NCBI GenBank assembly: GCA_015231885.1
Contig: JADGAT010000004.1
Span: forward strand, 48,199-112,198
DNA length: 64,000 bases
Source of the DNA: SAR324 cluster bacterium
GTDB taxonomy: Bacteria; SAR324; NAC60-12
Reading direction: 5' to 3'
The notes under the pieces are model-generated. The model had not been told where the DNA came from. It saw nothing but the letters and a program-made list of their open reading frames with translations, and ran no database searches. Each line of letters begins with the position of its first letter. Position 1 is the first letter of the stretch. Both the position numbers and the translations under genes were made by a program. This document shows, piece by piece, positions 53,568 through 63,082 of this stretch.

Positions 53568-53666
53568 TATTGACCAAGATGATACCAATTTGAACATCTT
53601 TTTGAAAAATACCACAGTTTTGACCAACTAGGAATTTATTTCCTGGTCAAGGAGTTCTGGTCAAAA
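53568..53666. promoter_or_regulatory. Competing inverted repeats (TTGACCA/TGGTCAA) ahead of flhA
   Basis: TTGACCA occurs at 53570-53576 and 53620-53626, and its complement TGGTCAA at 53644-53650 and 53658-53664. The copy at 53618-53626 can form a 9-bp perfect stem with 53658-53666 (TTTTGACCA with TGGTCAAAA). Alternatively it can pair with 53645-53650, extended by AGGAA/TTCCT (53630-53634 with 53640-53644). The pairings exclude each other. The element lies between the flhB stop and the flhA start, so it could be an operator or an mRNA switch. Confidence 0.45.
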
Positions 53667-53686
53667 TTGAATAAATTTGAGCTTAA

Positions 53687-54763
53687 TCAAGTGGAGCGTT
53701 GTTTTTTCCGGAGGCGGTAAACATATGCCAGGATTTCTGCAACTGCTTTAAAGAAACGATCCGGAATGACTTCCCCCACTTCTACATCTCGATACAATTC
53801 ACGAGCCAAAGGAGGTCGTTCGAGGACAGGAACATTATTTTCTTTAGCAATCGCACGCATTCGAAGGGCAATATAATCTGCACCTTTTGCGGTCACTTGA
53901 GGAGCCACCATGTTTTCCCGGTCATAGCGTATCGCAACCGCAAAATGGGTAGGGTTGGTCACAACGGCATCTGCCTGCGGTACCTCCTGCATCATCCGGG
54001 CACGTGACATTTCCCGCTGAACCTGACGAATTCTACTCTTGAGTTGAGGATCCCCTTCGGTTTGTTTCATCTCATCTTTGACTTCCTGCTTAGTCATTTT
54101 CAACTTCTGCTCATGCTGCCAGCGTTGATAAAAATAATCCATCACAGCCAGTACCATTAATGCAAGAACTATTTTTCCAGTAACCCTGGCAACCAAACTG
54201 AAATTGTAGGTAATAATCGAATCCGCAGGAATAATGGACAACCCCATCAGTTCTTCCAATTCTTCTTGAAAAGTGATGTAGCCAATATATCCCAAAACTA
54301 TCATTTTGAATAAACTTTTAAATAACTCTGCCAAGCCTTGGGTGGAAAATATGCGTTTGATCCCATTGAAAGGACTGAGCTTATTCAATTTAGGCTGCAA
54401 CGGTTTGATGGTCGGACGAAAACCAACCTGAAAGACTGAAGACAAAATGCCAGCGATCATCGCAAATAAAGCAAAGGGAAGAAAAATGGGGCTGGTGACA
54501 CTCAAGGCTTTGCTCAAAATCTGGGAAATAAAAGGGATGGTGAAATCTTGTGTGTGAAACTGTGTGAACGAGTCTGAAAGAAACAACAGACTTTTTTCGA
54601 GCATATACGTGCTGGCAGCATAGAGTATCATACCCATACCTGCTAATGTTGCAGCAGACGACACTTCTTTGCTAAAGGCAACCTGACCTTCTTTCCTAGA
54701 ATCCTCTCTTCTTTTATCAGAAGGAGCTTCTGTTTTTTCTTGACCATCGTTTTGCTGTGCCAT
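53687..54763 (-). CDS. flhB: Flagellar export switch protein FlhB
   Basis: This 358-residue protein has four membrane helices in the first 215 residues and a soluble C-domain with the self-cleavage site NPTH (270-273, within VVTNPTHFAVAIRYD). Cleavage between Asn and Pro switches export from hook to filament substrates. The N-terminus is charged (QEKTEAPSDKRREDSRKEGQ), as is usual. It lies 15 bp after fliR in the same direction. Confidence 0.96.
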   Translation of the reverse strand: MAQQNDGQEKTEAPSDKRREDSRKEGQVAFSKEVSSAATLAGMGMILYAASTYMLEKSLLFLSDSFTQFHTQDFTIPFISQILSKALSVTSPIFLPFALFAMIAGILSSVFQVGFRPTIKPLQPKLNKLSPFNGIKRIFSTQGLAELFKSLFKMIVLGYIGYITFQEELEELMGLSIIPADSIITYNFSLVARVTGKIVLALMVLAVMDYFYQRWQHEQKLKMTKQEVKDEMKQTEGDPQLKSRIRQVQREMSRARMMQEVPQADAVVTNPTHFAVAIRYDRENMVAPQVTAKGADYIALRMRAIAKENNVPVLERPPLARELYRDVEVGEVIPDRFFKAVAEILAYVYRLRKKQRST

Positions 54764-54778
54764 ATTTACTCACAATCG

Positions 54779-55561
54779 TTATGTGCGCATTAAGCGAATA
54801 ATCGTGACAACCTGATCGTCAAACATCTCAAACAACACGCGTACTGCTTGAACAAAAAACGGCATACCAATGGATAATAAGACAAATCCCAATAAAATCG
54901 AAAATGGAAATCCAACCACAAAAATGTTCATTTGGGGAACAGCCCGTGCCATAAAACCCATGATCACATTAGCTAAAAACAGGGATACAATCAGGGGGGC
55001 TCCGAGCTGCAACCCCAAGGCAAAAATCCCTGCTGATAACGCAATGATTTCCTGTACCAACCCTTTTCCCAACTCGATAGCACCTGGGGTTAAAAAAGTG
55101 TAACTGTGTACCATTGCCTGAATCACAACATGATGCGCATCAATTGCTAAAAAAACCATGGCGGCGATGGTATATTCAAACTGGGCAATAATAGAAACCT
55201 GCTGTTCTGTTTGGGGATCCATGACATTGGCCATGCCCAATCCCATTTGCAGGCCTGTCAATTCTCCGGCAAATTGAATTGCCGCAAAGAGCAACTGCCC
55301 CACCATTCCAAGCACCAGGCCGATCAAAAGCTCACCTGCCACCAATAACAGGTAATGAGATACATTATTTAGAGAAACGACAATGGGAGGTACAAAAGGC
55401 TGGAGGATGAGCGCAAAGGCAAGAGAAATGACCACTTTAATCTGGGTGGGGATATTGCTGTCTCCAAAGATAGGAGCAGTAGAAACAATCCCACTGACAC
55501 GGATCAAAACTAAAATAAATCCTAATAATTGTGATGTATTATAATTCAGCAGATTTGCCAT
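54779..55561 (-). CDS. fliR: Flagellar export protein FliR
   Basis: This encodes 260 residues from the ATG at 55561. GGAGG lies five bases before it, while the GTG one codon upstream would be too close to that site. It has about six hydrophobic helices, with GFILVLIRVSGIVSTAPIFG at the start and an AIQFAGELTGLQMGLGMANV loop, both standard in FliR. It forms part of the export gate core with FliP and FliQ, which are not in this window. Upstream is a DksA-like gene. Confidence 0.94.
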   Translation of the reverse strand: MANLLNYNTSQLLGFILVLIRVSGIVSTAPIFGDSNIPTQIKVVISLAFALILQPFVPPIVVSLNNVSHYLLLVAGELLIGLVLGMVGQLLFAAIQFAGELTGLQMGLGMANVMDPQTEQQVSIIAQFEYTIAAMVFLAIDAHHVVIQAMVHSYTFLTPGAIELGKGLVQEIIALSAGIFALGLQLGAPLIVSLFLANVIMGFMARAVPQMNIFVVGFPFSILLGFVLLSIGMPFFVQAVRVLFEMFDDQVVTIIRLMRT

Positions 55562-55656
55562 CACATCCTCCAGTGTATGGGAAAACTGGTTGGGAAATAC
55601 AAGGGACCCCCGATTCTTAAAAATAGATCCCCGACAGAAGGAAAATGGCAGGCAAA

Positions 55657-56037
55657 CTATTCTTCCATGTATCGCAAAGAACCCTCTGTATCATCCGTTG
55701 AATAGGATCCTTTATTACGTTCTTCTTCCTGCTTGCAATTGATGCATAACCTGGCAAATGGAACAATCATCAAACGCTTTGGAGCAATGGTCTCTCCACA
55801 TTCTTCGCATTCGCCATAGTCATCATTCTCTATGCGCACCAAGGCCTTTTCGATCTTGTCCAATTTTTCCCGTTCCCGGTCTTGCAGGAGCATCATCAAT
55901 TTTCGATCTTGATCTTCTACTGAACTGTCAATCTCGTCTCCAATATCATGGTCCAGTGGTACATGATCTTGAGTTTTAAGGATATCTGCAATGATGCTCT
56001 CTTTTTCCTTGAGCAACATCTCCTTGATTTCATCCAT
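55657..56037 (-). CDS. DksA/TraR-family zinc-finger protein
   Basis: This encodes 126 residues from the ATG at 56037, preceded by AAGGG at good spacing. A coiled-coil-prone helical N-terminus (EIKEMLLKEKESIIADILK and a long DRKLMMLLQDREREKLDKIEKAL helix) leads to a four-Cys zinc finger (CEECG and CINC), then an acidic tail. This is the DksA/TraR plan. Such proteins bind the RNA polymerase secondary channel and alter promoter responses, including flagellar ones in some species. An Asp pair at the coiled-coil tip (VEDQDRK) is plausible for that role. Confidence 0.88.
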   Translation of the reverse strand: MDEIKEMLLKEKESIIADILKTQDHVPLDHDIGDEIDSSVEDQDRKLMMLLQDREREKLDKIEKALVRIENDDYGECEECGETIAPKRLMIVPFARLCINCKQEEERNKGSYSTDDTEGSLRYMEE

Positions 56038-56131
56038 AGCCACACCCTTTATCTAAAAAATCATCCATCTCTATATAAATAAAATATTACCACAAAAAAA
56101 TTGTAGCAATAGCACTGACAAAATTTTTTTG

Positions 56132-56162
56132 AAAATACTAGAAAAAGCGTGTTTTTCTAGTG
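56132..56162 (-). terminator. Terminator after rsmB
   Basis: ACTAGAAAAA (56137-56146) and TTTTTCTAGT (56152-56161) make a perfect 10-bp stem with a 5-nt loop, about 40 bases past the rsmB stop at 56201. T-rich sequence lies on both sides, so it may work in both directions. Confidence 0.65.
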
Positions 56163-56200
56163 ATTTTTCCTCAGGAAGTCAAGTAAATTCAAGGAAATCA

Positions 56201-57514
56201 CTATCTTTTATGCAAAAATACTGCCGCAAAAAAACCCATCATACTTGATGAAGGAATGACTTTATAGCACCCTTTTTCCGTCACAAAAGAACGATAAGAG
56301 TCCAGTATTGCTGTATTTGTGGCAAATGGAAGTATTATAAAATCTGGATTTTTTTCTAAAAATTTTTGTACCTGCTGTTCATTTTCTTCTATTTCCAATG
56401 AACATGTCGCATACACCAACACTCCTTCCGGTTTCACAAACCGAGCAGCATTTTCCAGTAATTGCTTTTGCAGCGTGGTTTGACTCAACAATTCCGATTC
56501 AGAAGCAATCCATTTGATATGGGGGTTTTTTCTAATCGTTCCCGAAGAAGAACATGGCACATCCAGCAAAATAGCATCAAACTTTGCAGCAAAAGGCAAA
56601 AAACGACCATCAGACACTACAAACACTGGGGGGTTGCGCTGCAGACGCTGCATGTTTTGACACACTTGTAACAAGCGTTTCCTGGAAACATCATTGACAA
56701 CCAAGTTTGTCACATGCGGAGCCGTCTGGATCTGTATGGCTTTCCCTCCAGGTGCTGCACACACATCCAGCACAAACCCTTTCCAAAGGTTTTGAGTAAG
56801 CTCCAAAAAAATCTGTGAAGAAGCATCTTGAACATAACAGGCGCCCTTAATGAACACCGAAGAAATCAACAAATCTGAAGTATTTTCTACAATCAATGCC
56901 TGAGAAACAATCGGGTGGGGAGTCGCCAGCACTTTCTCTTCTTTAAGCATTTGGTAAAGTTGCTGAGTGTTCCATGGAGCCACAGGGCGAATGGTAATGC
57001 CTTCAAACGTGTTATTGGCTTCACAGATGGACTGAACATCGTCATTGGAATAGGCTTGTCGCCATCGTTCTACCATCCAGTCCTGATGTGATGTCCGAAT
57101 TGGCAAAGGATGAACCTGATAAGAATATTTTTTTTCCAAATCCCGCTGCAAATTCCGCATGACCGCATTGATCAGAGCCTTTTGGGGAAGCAAGCGAAAT
57201 GGAGTTGCCAACTCCACGGTCTCATAAATACTGGCACGCACGGGTATTTTGTCCATAAAAAAAAGTTGGTAAAGCCCCAATGTCAAAATGCCAATCACCG
57301 TACCTTGTAACTTATGAAACGGCTTATTCACTCGCCTCTGGATTTCTGTTTCCAACAAACGCTGATGGCGAACCATTCCCTGCAGGAGGTGGAAATAAAA
57401 ACGACGGTCCTGGTCTTTTTTTAATTGAGAAGGAGGGGTATCGGGCAAGTAATGTTTCTTTTTAAATTCAAGAAAATCCTGTACTACTAGAAAACGAACA
57501 CGATCGTAAGCCAT
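56201..57514 (-). CDS. rsmB: 16S rRNA m5C967 methyltransferase RsmB
   Basis: This is a 437-residue two-domain protein. The N-terminal 140 residues are NusB-like, an RNA-binding helical bundle (ILTLGLYQLFFMDKIPVRAS). The C-terminal SAM domain has VCAAPGGKAIQIQ (251-263), the catalytic Cys in DVPCSSSGTIRKNP (Cys321) and the release Cys in VYATCSLEIEENEQQV (Cys371). Both cysteines required by m5C methyltransferases are present. It would methylate C967 of 16S rRNA. It is transcribed alone, away from the cytochrome gene. Confidence 0.92.
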   Translation of the reverse strand: MAYDRVRFLVVQDFLEFKKKHYLPDTPPSQLKKDQDRRFYFHLLQGMVRHQRLLETEIQRRVNKPFHKLQGTVIGILTLGLYQLFFMDKIPVRASIYETVELATPFRLLPQKALINAVMRNLQRDLEKKYSYQVHPLPIRTSHQDWMVERWRQAYSNDDVQSICEANNTFEGITIRPVAPWNTQQLYQMLKEEKVLATPHPIVSQALIVENTSDLLISSVFIKGACYVQDASSQIFLELTQNLWKGFVLDVCAAPGGKAIQIQTAPHVTNLVVNDVSRKRLLQVCQNMQRLQRNPPVFVVSDGRFLPFAAKFDAILLDVPCSSSGTIRKNPHIKWIASESELLSQTTLQKQLLENAARFVKPEGVLVYATCSLEIEENEQQVQKFLEKNPDFIILPFATNTAILDSYRSFVTEKGCYKVIPSSSMMGFFAAVFLHKR

Positions 57515-57628
57515 GGTGAGACAAATGTGAAAGCTTGAAAATTCCCAGGAAAAACAATACTATTGGTGGCAACCTTAGCATCTAATTGCATAAAAGCCCA
57601 TCTATTCTACCTTCCAATTCCTGAAACT

Positions 57629-58948
57629 ATGCACCACAAAAAAAAATATCGGGACATTTCTTTTTTAGCGGCAAGTGCCTTACTGATCATTTTTATTACC
57701 GTTAAACTCAAAGAGTTGAATGCGGCACCACAAGCTCCCATCTGGGTTACAGCAGCAGGAGACCTGCGTGGAGAAATCAAACCCTGCGGATGCAGTGCCG
57801 ATGGAGATCTCGGAGGGTTGCTGCGCCGTGCCACTTACCTGGAACAATTGCGTCAGTCCGAACCATCTGCCATGTATCTCGATTTGGGGAATAATTTTCC
57901 TCTGCCCTCCGAACAAGGACGCTTGAAAGTTGAGTTGCTCCAAAAATCCCTGCAGGAGCTTAAACCATCAAGCATCCTGGTGGGGCCCAATGAATTATTG
58001 TATGAACGTCCCTTGCTGGACTACAGTCTGCCTTACCTCTTGACAAATACCAGCGAATCATGGCCTGTGAAAACCCTGCATATTGAAAAACTAGCAGAAA
58101 AAAAGATTGGAATTTGGGGATACCTTTCACCAGAACAGGTTTACCAAAATGAAAATGATGAACCATGGGTTTATCCTGTGAATGATCAAGTACTGCAAGC
58201 ATGGAAGCAAGAGCGAAAAAAACATCAAGTGGATTATACCATTTTGTTATTTCGCGGTAATGAACAGGAACTGGAAACGTTTGAACACAGCCATCTGTTT
58301 GATATGATCATCACCGGCAACAACAATGATGATGAACTGCATCAAATATTGGAAATGAAAACAAAAACAAGCATCTTCTCTTCTGTGCCGACTAAAGGAC
58401 AAGGAACCCTGGAAGGACAGATCAATTTTTCAGGAAAAGCAGTTCATTTTGAGGTGCAATGGTTACGGGACACCTACCAGGACCACCCCGATATTCTTCC
58501 AATTTTTAATGCGTATGAACAGCAGGTCAAAGAATTATTTTTTACAAACCTTGATCGGATGGAGCAACATCAGCAAGACTCCCCGTATGCCGGAGCAACC
58601 AAATGCAAGGAATGTCACCTTGATGCATACAATACCTGGAGTCAAAGTCGCCATGCCCAAGCCTTTTCCACACTGGAAAAGGTCAATAAACATTTTGACC
58701 TGGAATGTCTCCAATGCCATGTCGTCGGATTGAACCAAAAAGGTTTTTTGAGCCCGGAATTGACCTCGAGTCTGCTCAATGTACAGTGTGAAAACTGTCA
58801 CGGAGCATCCAAAGCACATGTCAGTGATCCCCCCAAAAAAAGAACTCCTAATAAACCGGCAATGCAGGCTTGTGTTTCCTGCCACAAAGGCAGTCACTCG
58901 CCAGCTTTTGATTTTTCCAAATATTGGCTCAAAATCATTCACCAGTAA
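57629..58948 (+). CDS. Exported four-haem cytochrome with UshA-like N-terminal domain
   Basis: The start is taken as the ATG at 57629 (439 residues), because upstream in-frame TTG/GTG codons precede no hydrophobic segment. A membrane anchor or signal (ISFLAASALLIIFITVKL) is followed by a domain resembling UshA-like metallophosphatases with a CGCSADGDLGGLLRRATYL motif. The last ~130 residues hold four CxxCH haem sites (CKECH, CLQCH, CENCH, CVSCH). Relatives are known as UshA-like (seleno)proteins fused to multihaem modules, and here the motif uses Cys only. It is likely periplasmic and redox active. The aldehyde dehydrogenase gene begins 12 bp later. Confidence 0.8.
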   Translation: MHHKKKYRDISFLAASALLIIFITVKLKELNAAPQAPIWVTAAGDLRGEIKPCGCSADGDLGGLLRRATYLEQLRQSEPSAMYLDLGNNFPLPSEQGRLKVELLQKSLQELKPSSILVGPNELLYERPLLDYSLPYLLTNTSESWPVKTLHIEKLAEKKIGIWGYLSPEQVYQNENDEPWVYPVNDQVLQAWKQERKKHQVDYTILLFRGNEQELETFEHSHLFDMIITGNNNDDELHQILEMKTKTSIFSSVPTKGQGTLEGQINFSGKAVHFEVQWLRDTYQDHPDILPIFNAYEQQVKELFFTNLDRMEQHQQDSPYAGATKCKECHLDAYNTWSQSRHAQAFSTLEKVNKHFDLECLQCHVVGLNQKGFLSPELTSSLLNVQCENCHGASKAHVSDPPKKRTPNKPAMQACVSCHKGSHSPAFDFSKYWLKIIHQ

Positions 58949-58960
58949 AAAACTATCCAA

Positions 58961-61351
58961 ATGAACATCCAAAAAATTTATGAAACCATGGAATATGGTC
59001 CCGCACCCGAAAGTAGAACAGTCGCAGATGAATGGCTTCAGCTTAGAAAACACCAGTTTGACCTCTTCATTGCGGGCACATGGCAAACTCCCAAAATCCG
59101 CAAATATCTGGAAAGCATCAATCCGGCCAACAAAGAATTTCTTGCAAAAATCGCCGTTGCAGACAAAAGTGATGTAAACAAAGCTGTTTCTGCTGCACGA
59201 AAAGCCTTACCAGGCTGGCTGGCGATTGGCTCTCATGGAAGAGCCCGTTACCTGTATGCTATCGCTCGGCAACTTCAAAAACATGCCCGCCTGTTTGCCG
59301 TATTGGAGACACTGGACAATGGCAAACCGATTCGAGAATCCCGTGACATTGACATCCCGCTGGCAATACGTCACTTTTATCACCATGCGGGCTGGGCACA
59401 TCTCTTGGAAACTGAATTTCCTGATCATCAGCCAATTGGAGTAGTTGGACAAATCATTCCCTGGAATTTCCCACTGTTGATGCTTGCCTGGAAAATTGCA
59501 CCTGCCCTTGCCGCAGGAAATACGATTGTTCTCAAACCTGCAGAATTAACATCCCTCACAGCACTCGCCTTTGCCGAACTATGCGAAAATATTCAACTTC
59601 CCCCAGGAGTGCTGAATATTGTTACTGGTGGAGGAAAAACTGGAGAATGGATAGCCAAGCATCCTGATATTCAAAAAATCGCGTTTACTGGCTCGACAGA
59701 AGTGGGACGCATCCTTCGCCAGGTGACTGCGGGAACTGGAAAAAAACTATCTTTGGAGCTTGGTGGTAAATCTCCTTTTCTTGTGTTTGAAGGTGCTGAT
59801 TTAGATGGTGCTGTCGAAGGAATTGTGGATGCGATTTGGTTCAATCAGGGACAGGTTTGCTGTGCAGGTTCCCGGCTTCTTCTCCAAGAGAGTATCGCAG
59901 AGAAAATGATTGCCAAAATCAAAAAACGCATGAAAAAATTACGAATTGGCAATCCCCTGGATAAATGTATTGACATGGGAGCTATTGTGGCACCCACCCA
60001 GTTGAGAAAAATCAAACTGCTACTGCAAACAGGAAAAAAGGAAGGCTGTGTCCCCTGGCAGCCTTCTGTGGCCTGTCCCAAGGAAGGCTATTTCTTCAGT
60101 CCTACCCTGTTTACCGATGTTTCTCCTTCCTCCACCATTGCTCAGGAAGAAATTTTTGGTCCGGTGCTGGTCAGTATGACGTTTCGGACGCCTGCTGAAG
60201 CCATAGCATTGGCAAATAACACAAGGTATGGGCTGGCAGCAAGTATCTGGAGTGAAAATATCAATCTTGCTCTTGATGTTGCTCCAAAAATAAAAGCAGG
60301 GAGCATTTGGATCAACTGTACCAATCTTTTCGATGCCGCTTCAGGTTTTGGTGGTTATAGAGAATCCGGTTTTGGAAGAGAAGGGGGTAAAGAAGGGATG
60401 TGGGAATACCTCAAACCGAAATGGGAAGCCGAATTTGCCAATAAGGAACCTTATCGCTCGGCATCAAAGGCAAAAAAACAAAATAAAAATTCAGCCCTGC
60501 TGCTCCCCATAGATCGGACTGCAAAAATGTATATTGGTGGCAAGCAATCTCGACCGGACAGTGGATACACCACTCCTGTTCATAGTCTCTCAGGGAAAAT
60601 CCTGGGAGCAGTAGGAAAGGGAAGCCGTAAAGATATCCGGAATGCTGTTGAAGCGGCTCATGCAGCCAGTTCATGGGCTACAACAAGCGCGCACGCACGT
60701 GCTCAAATTCTTTATTATATTGCAGAAAACTTTGAGATACGCAGCAATGAGTTTGCAGCAAAGATATCTCAAATGACCGGAATCAGCAGCAAAGCAGCTC
60801 AACAAGAAGTGGATTTATCAATCCAAAGGATCTACACCTATGCGGCATTTGCAGACAAATATGAAGGCAGCGTGCATCACACTCCATTCCGGAATGTAAC
60901 TCTTGCCATGCCAGAACCCATTGGGGTGTTGGGAGTCATTTGTCCTTCAGCATCTCCTTTACTTGGTTTCTTGTCAACGGTATTGCCTCCCATTGCTATA
61001 GGTAATTGTGTTGTTGCTGTCCCTTCCGAATTTTTTCCATTGGCTGCAACCGATTTTTATCAGATTCTCGACACTTCCGATCTTCCAGGAGGAGTGCTCA
61101 ACATTGTGACAGGAAACCAGGATACCCTGGTCGAAGTACTAGCAAATCATGATGATGTCGATGGAATTTGGTATTTTGGTTCCAAAGCAGGAAGCAAAAT
61201 GGTGGAATACGCATCGGCAGAAAACATGAAGCGTACCTGGGTGAACTACGGAAAACACCGGGACTGGTTCAACAAACTGCATGGAGAAGGGGAAGCCTTC
61301 TTGCGTCACGCCACCCAGATTAAAAACATTTGGATTCCTTATGGAGAATAA
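58961..61351 (+). CDS. ALDH16-type double aldehyde dehydrogenase
   Basis: This 796-residue protein has two aldehyde dehydrogenase domains. The first (about 30-495) is complete: PWNFPLLMLAWKIAPALAAGN, ELGGKSPF with catalytic Glu266, and GQVCCAGSR with catalytic Cys300. The second (about 515-780) keeps the fold (IGVLGVICPSASPLLGFLS, LPGGVLNIVTG) but lacks the ELGGK and Cys motifs and ends KNIWIPYGE. This layout and length match ALDH16. NAD-dependent oxidation of an aldehyde by the first domain is expected, with the second domain aiding dimerisation. A cytochrome gene 12 bp upstream suggests a shared transcript. Confidence 0.9.
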   Translation: MNIQKIYETMEYGPAPESRTVADEWLQLRKHQFDLFIAGTWQTPKIRKYLESINPANKEFLAKIAVADKSDVNKAVSAARKALPGWLAIGSHGRARYLYAIARQLQKHARLFAVLETLDNGKPIRESRDIDIPLAIRHFYHHAGWAHLLETEFPDHQPIGVVGQIIPWNFPLLMLAWKIAPALAAGNTIVLKPAELTSLTALAFAELCENIQLPPGVLNIVTGGGKTGEWIAKHPDIQKIAFTGSTEVGRILRQVTAGTGKKLSLELGGKSPFLVFEGADLDGAVEGIVDAIWFNQGQVCCAGSRLLLQESIAEKMIAKIKKRMKKLRIGNPLDKCIDMGAIVAPTQLRKIKLLLQTGKKEGCVPWQPSVACPKEGYFFSPTLFTDVSPSSTIAQEEIFGPVLVSMTFRTPAEAIALANNTRYGLAASIWSENINLALDVAPKIKAGSIWINCTNLFDAASGFGGYRESGFGREGGKEGMWEYLKPKWEAEFANKEPYRSASKAKKQNKNSALLLPIDRTAKMYIGGKQSRPDSGYTTPVHSLSGKILGAVGKGSRKDIRNAVEAAHAASSWATTSAHARAQILYYIAENFEIRSNEFAAKISQMTGISSKAAQQEVDLSIQRIYTYAAFADKYEGSVHHTPFRNVTLAMPEPIGVLGVICPSASPLLGFLSTVLPPIAIGNCVVAVPSEFFPLAATDFYQILDTSDLPGGVLNIVTGNQDTLVEVLANHDDVDGIWYFGSKAGSKMVEYASAENMKRTWVNYGKHRDWFNKLHGEGEAFLRHATQIKNIWIPYGE

Positions 61352-61353
61352 CG

Positions 61354-61857
61354 TTACAGCGATTCTTTTCTAAATTCACTGATATCAATCCCAAGTTGAT
61401 CTGGTCCAAACCCGTGAGGCAATAGTTCGGAAATCGGCATCACCACAACCTTTGATTTGTCGCCAGTAGCCATAATCACTTTCAGATCATGCTCAGCGAT
61501 TTGGCATGCTTCAAAAAGCATCTGCCGGCATGCTCCACAGGGAGAGGTGACCATATCTACTTGTTTGACTGCTTCAAAATTTTCAGCACGGCCAATAATG
61601 GCAATGGCTTCAAATCTGCGGAATCCCATTGCGTTGGCACGAACCAGAGCCGCTCTTTCTGCACAGAGACAGGAACCATAAGCCGCATTTTCCACATTAG
61701 CCCCGGTAATGATCTCTTGACTCCGGGACAAAAGAGCCGCCCCTACTGAAAACCTGGAATAGGGATTATAAGCCTTTGTCAGTGCTTCTTCTGCCGCATC
61801 CAGTAATTGTTGCTGCACTAAAGACAAAGTCTGGTATTCCATTATTTCAGTATTCAT
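61354..61857 (-). CDS. cdd: Cytidine deaminase
   Basis: This encodes 167 residues from the ATG at 61857, with AAGGG at fitting distance; a TTG just upstream is less likely. The zinc site is of the tetrameric deaminase type: NAAYGSCLCAERAAL (Cys-Ala-Glu, about 65-67) and SPCGACRQ (two Cys, about 107 and 110). NPYSRFSVGAAL precedes them as usual. It converts cytidine or deoxycytidine to uridine forms for pyrimidine salvage. It has a C-terminal extension of about 30 residues over the commonest length. It converges with the aldehyde dehydrogenase gene, 2 bp between stops. Confidence 0.93.
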   Translation of the reverse strand: MNTEIMEYQTLSLVQQQLLDAAEEALTKAYNPYSRFSVGAALLSRSQEIITGANVENAAYGSCLCAERAALVRANAMGFRRFEAIAIIGRAENFEAVKQVDMVTSPCGACRQMLFEACQIAEHDLKVIMATGDKSKVVVMPISELLPHGFGPDQLGIDISEFRKESL

Positions 61858-62160
61858 CAAAACCCTTTAATTCTTCTTGAGAGTTGACAGAAAGAACTGC
61901 ACATTTTAAAGTTTGCTTTTGTTGGTTGAACCACATGCTGAGAGCTTATCAACTTATTCAAAGTCGTTCAAGCGGCTTGTCCGTTAGAAAACGCAGAAAA
62001 TATTTCAAACTGAACGCTCATTTAAAAATCTATAGCAATTGAAGGAAAAGCTAGGGGAAAATACCGGAACAAATGGTTTAACTTGATCATGCAGCAAGAA
62101 TTTTTTATAGATATGGTTTTTTCATTATTCTCCACATATCAGACTTCAGGTTGAAAAATA
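61858..62160. other. Gene-free stretch of about 300 bp between cdd and yicC
   Basis: This is divergent intergenic DNA presumed to hold both promoters. A part near 61975-62010 (GCTTGT, then ACGCAGAAAAT) weakly echoes the tail of the dispersed repeat copies, too faintly to call. I see no structured RNA or coding potential. Confidence 0.6.
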
Positions 62161-63036
62161 ATGGCAGTATCCATGACAGGCTTTGGATCAGGCAGTGTCC
62201 AATTAGAAAACTGGCAATGCACTACCGAAATGCGCACGGTCAATAATCGTTTTCTCGATGTCAATATTCGCCTGCCAGCAGGTTTTCAACATCTGGTCGC
62301 ACCCTTAACACAGGTGGTCAAACAAACTTGCCATCGAGGGAAAGTAGATTGTACCATTATTTTGTCCGTTAAAAACCAGGAAAACAGCCAATTGTGCTTG
62401 AATGCGGCACTGGCTAAAAACTATGGATCCGTTTTAACAGAATTTGAATCTGTGACCAGGATCCCCGTGCGCATCGGTTTATCTGATTTGCTGAAAATTG
62501 ATGATTTGATTCAGGTCCCGCAACCTGATCCGACATCTGATTTTTTTTCCACCCTCATCCATGATTCTCTGAAATTAGCGCTTGAACAATTACATGTCAT
62601 GCGTCAGAAAGAGGGAGAAGCCTTAATGAAAGACATCAAAGGGCGTTTGGTCAGCAGTACTGCGTTTTTAGAGGAAATTGAACAAATCTCTCACAGTCTG
62701 CCAACTGCCTACTATCAGCGTTTGTGTGAGAAGCTCGCGACCCTGGATGACAAACTAGAGTTTGATCAGGAGCGTATTCGCCAAGAATTGGCCCTTTTTG
62801 CAGATCGTTGTGACATCACAGAAGAAATCACTCGATTTCGTACCCACCTCGAACACATCGATGGGGTACTCATGGAAAATGAGGTCGGACGTCGTGCTGA
62901 TTTTTTACTCCAGGAGTTCAATCGCGAAATCAATACCATTGCTTCTAAGAGCAATAACGCAAAAATTAGCCAATTGGTTGTTGAAATCAAAGGGCAGCTT
63001 GAAAAAATTCGTGAACAGATTCAAAATATTGAATAG
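62161..63036 (+). CDS. YicC-family endoribonuclease
   Basis: This 291-residue protein begins SMTGFGSG, the family signature, followed by EMRTVNNRFLDVNIRLP, and ends in a helical C-terminal domain with NEVGRRADFLLQEFNREINT and ASKSNNAKISQLVVEIK. The conserved acidic and His residues of the C-terminal part (for example the E and R of GRRADFLLQE) are present. YicC proteins are metal-dependent endoribonucleases that trim RNA. In many bacteria the next gene is guanylate kinase; here a CMP-kinase-like gene follows 46 bp later. Confidence 0.9.
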   Translation: MAVSMTGFGSGSVQLENWQCTTEMRTVNNRFLDVNIRLPAGFQHLVAPLTQVVKQTCHRGKVDCTIILSVKNQENSQLCLNAALAKNYGSVLTEFESVTRIPVRIGLSDLLKIDDLIQVPQPDPTSDFFSTLIHDSLKLALEQLHVMRQKEGEALMKDIKGRLVSSTAFLEEIEQISHSLPTAYYQRLCEKLATLDDKLEFDQERIRQELALFADRCDITEEITRFRTHLEHIDGVLMENEVGRRADFLLQEFNREINTIASKSNNAKISQLVVEIKGQLEKIREQIQNIE

Positions 63037-63082
63037 AGGTTTTTCTTGTCTGTGTTTTCATTCACTCTTTTTCTAAATTATT

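Noticed and set aside
57629..58948. Selenocysteine in the UshA-like cytochrome
   Set aside because: The CGC motif is encoded by ordinary Cys codons and no in-frame TGA occurs before the end.
61970..62015. Third copy of the dispersed repeat before yicC
   Set aside because: Only short shared strings (GCTTGT and ACGCAGAA) match; not enough aligned bases to call.
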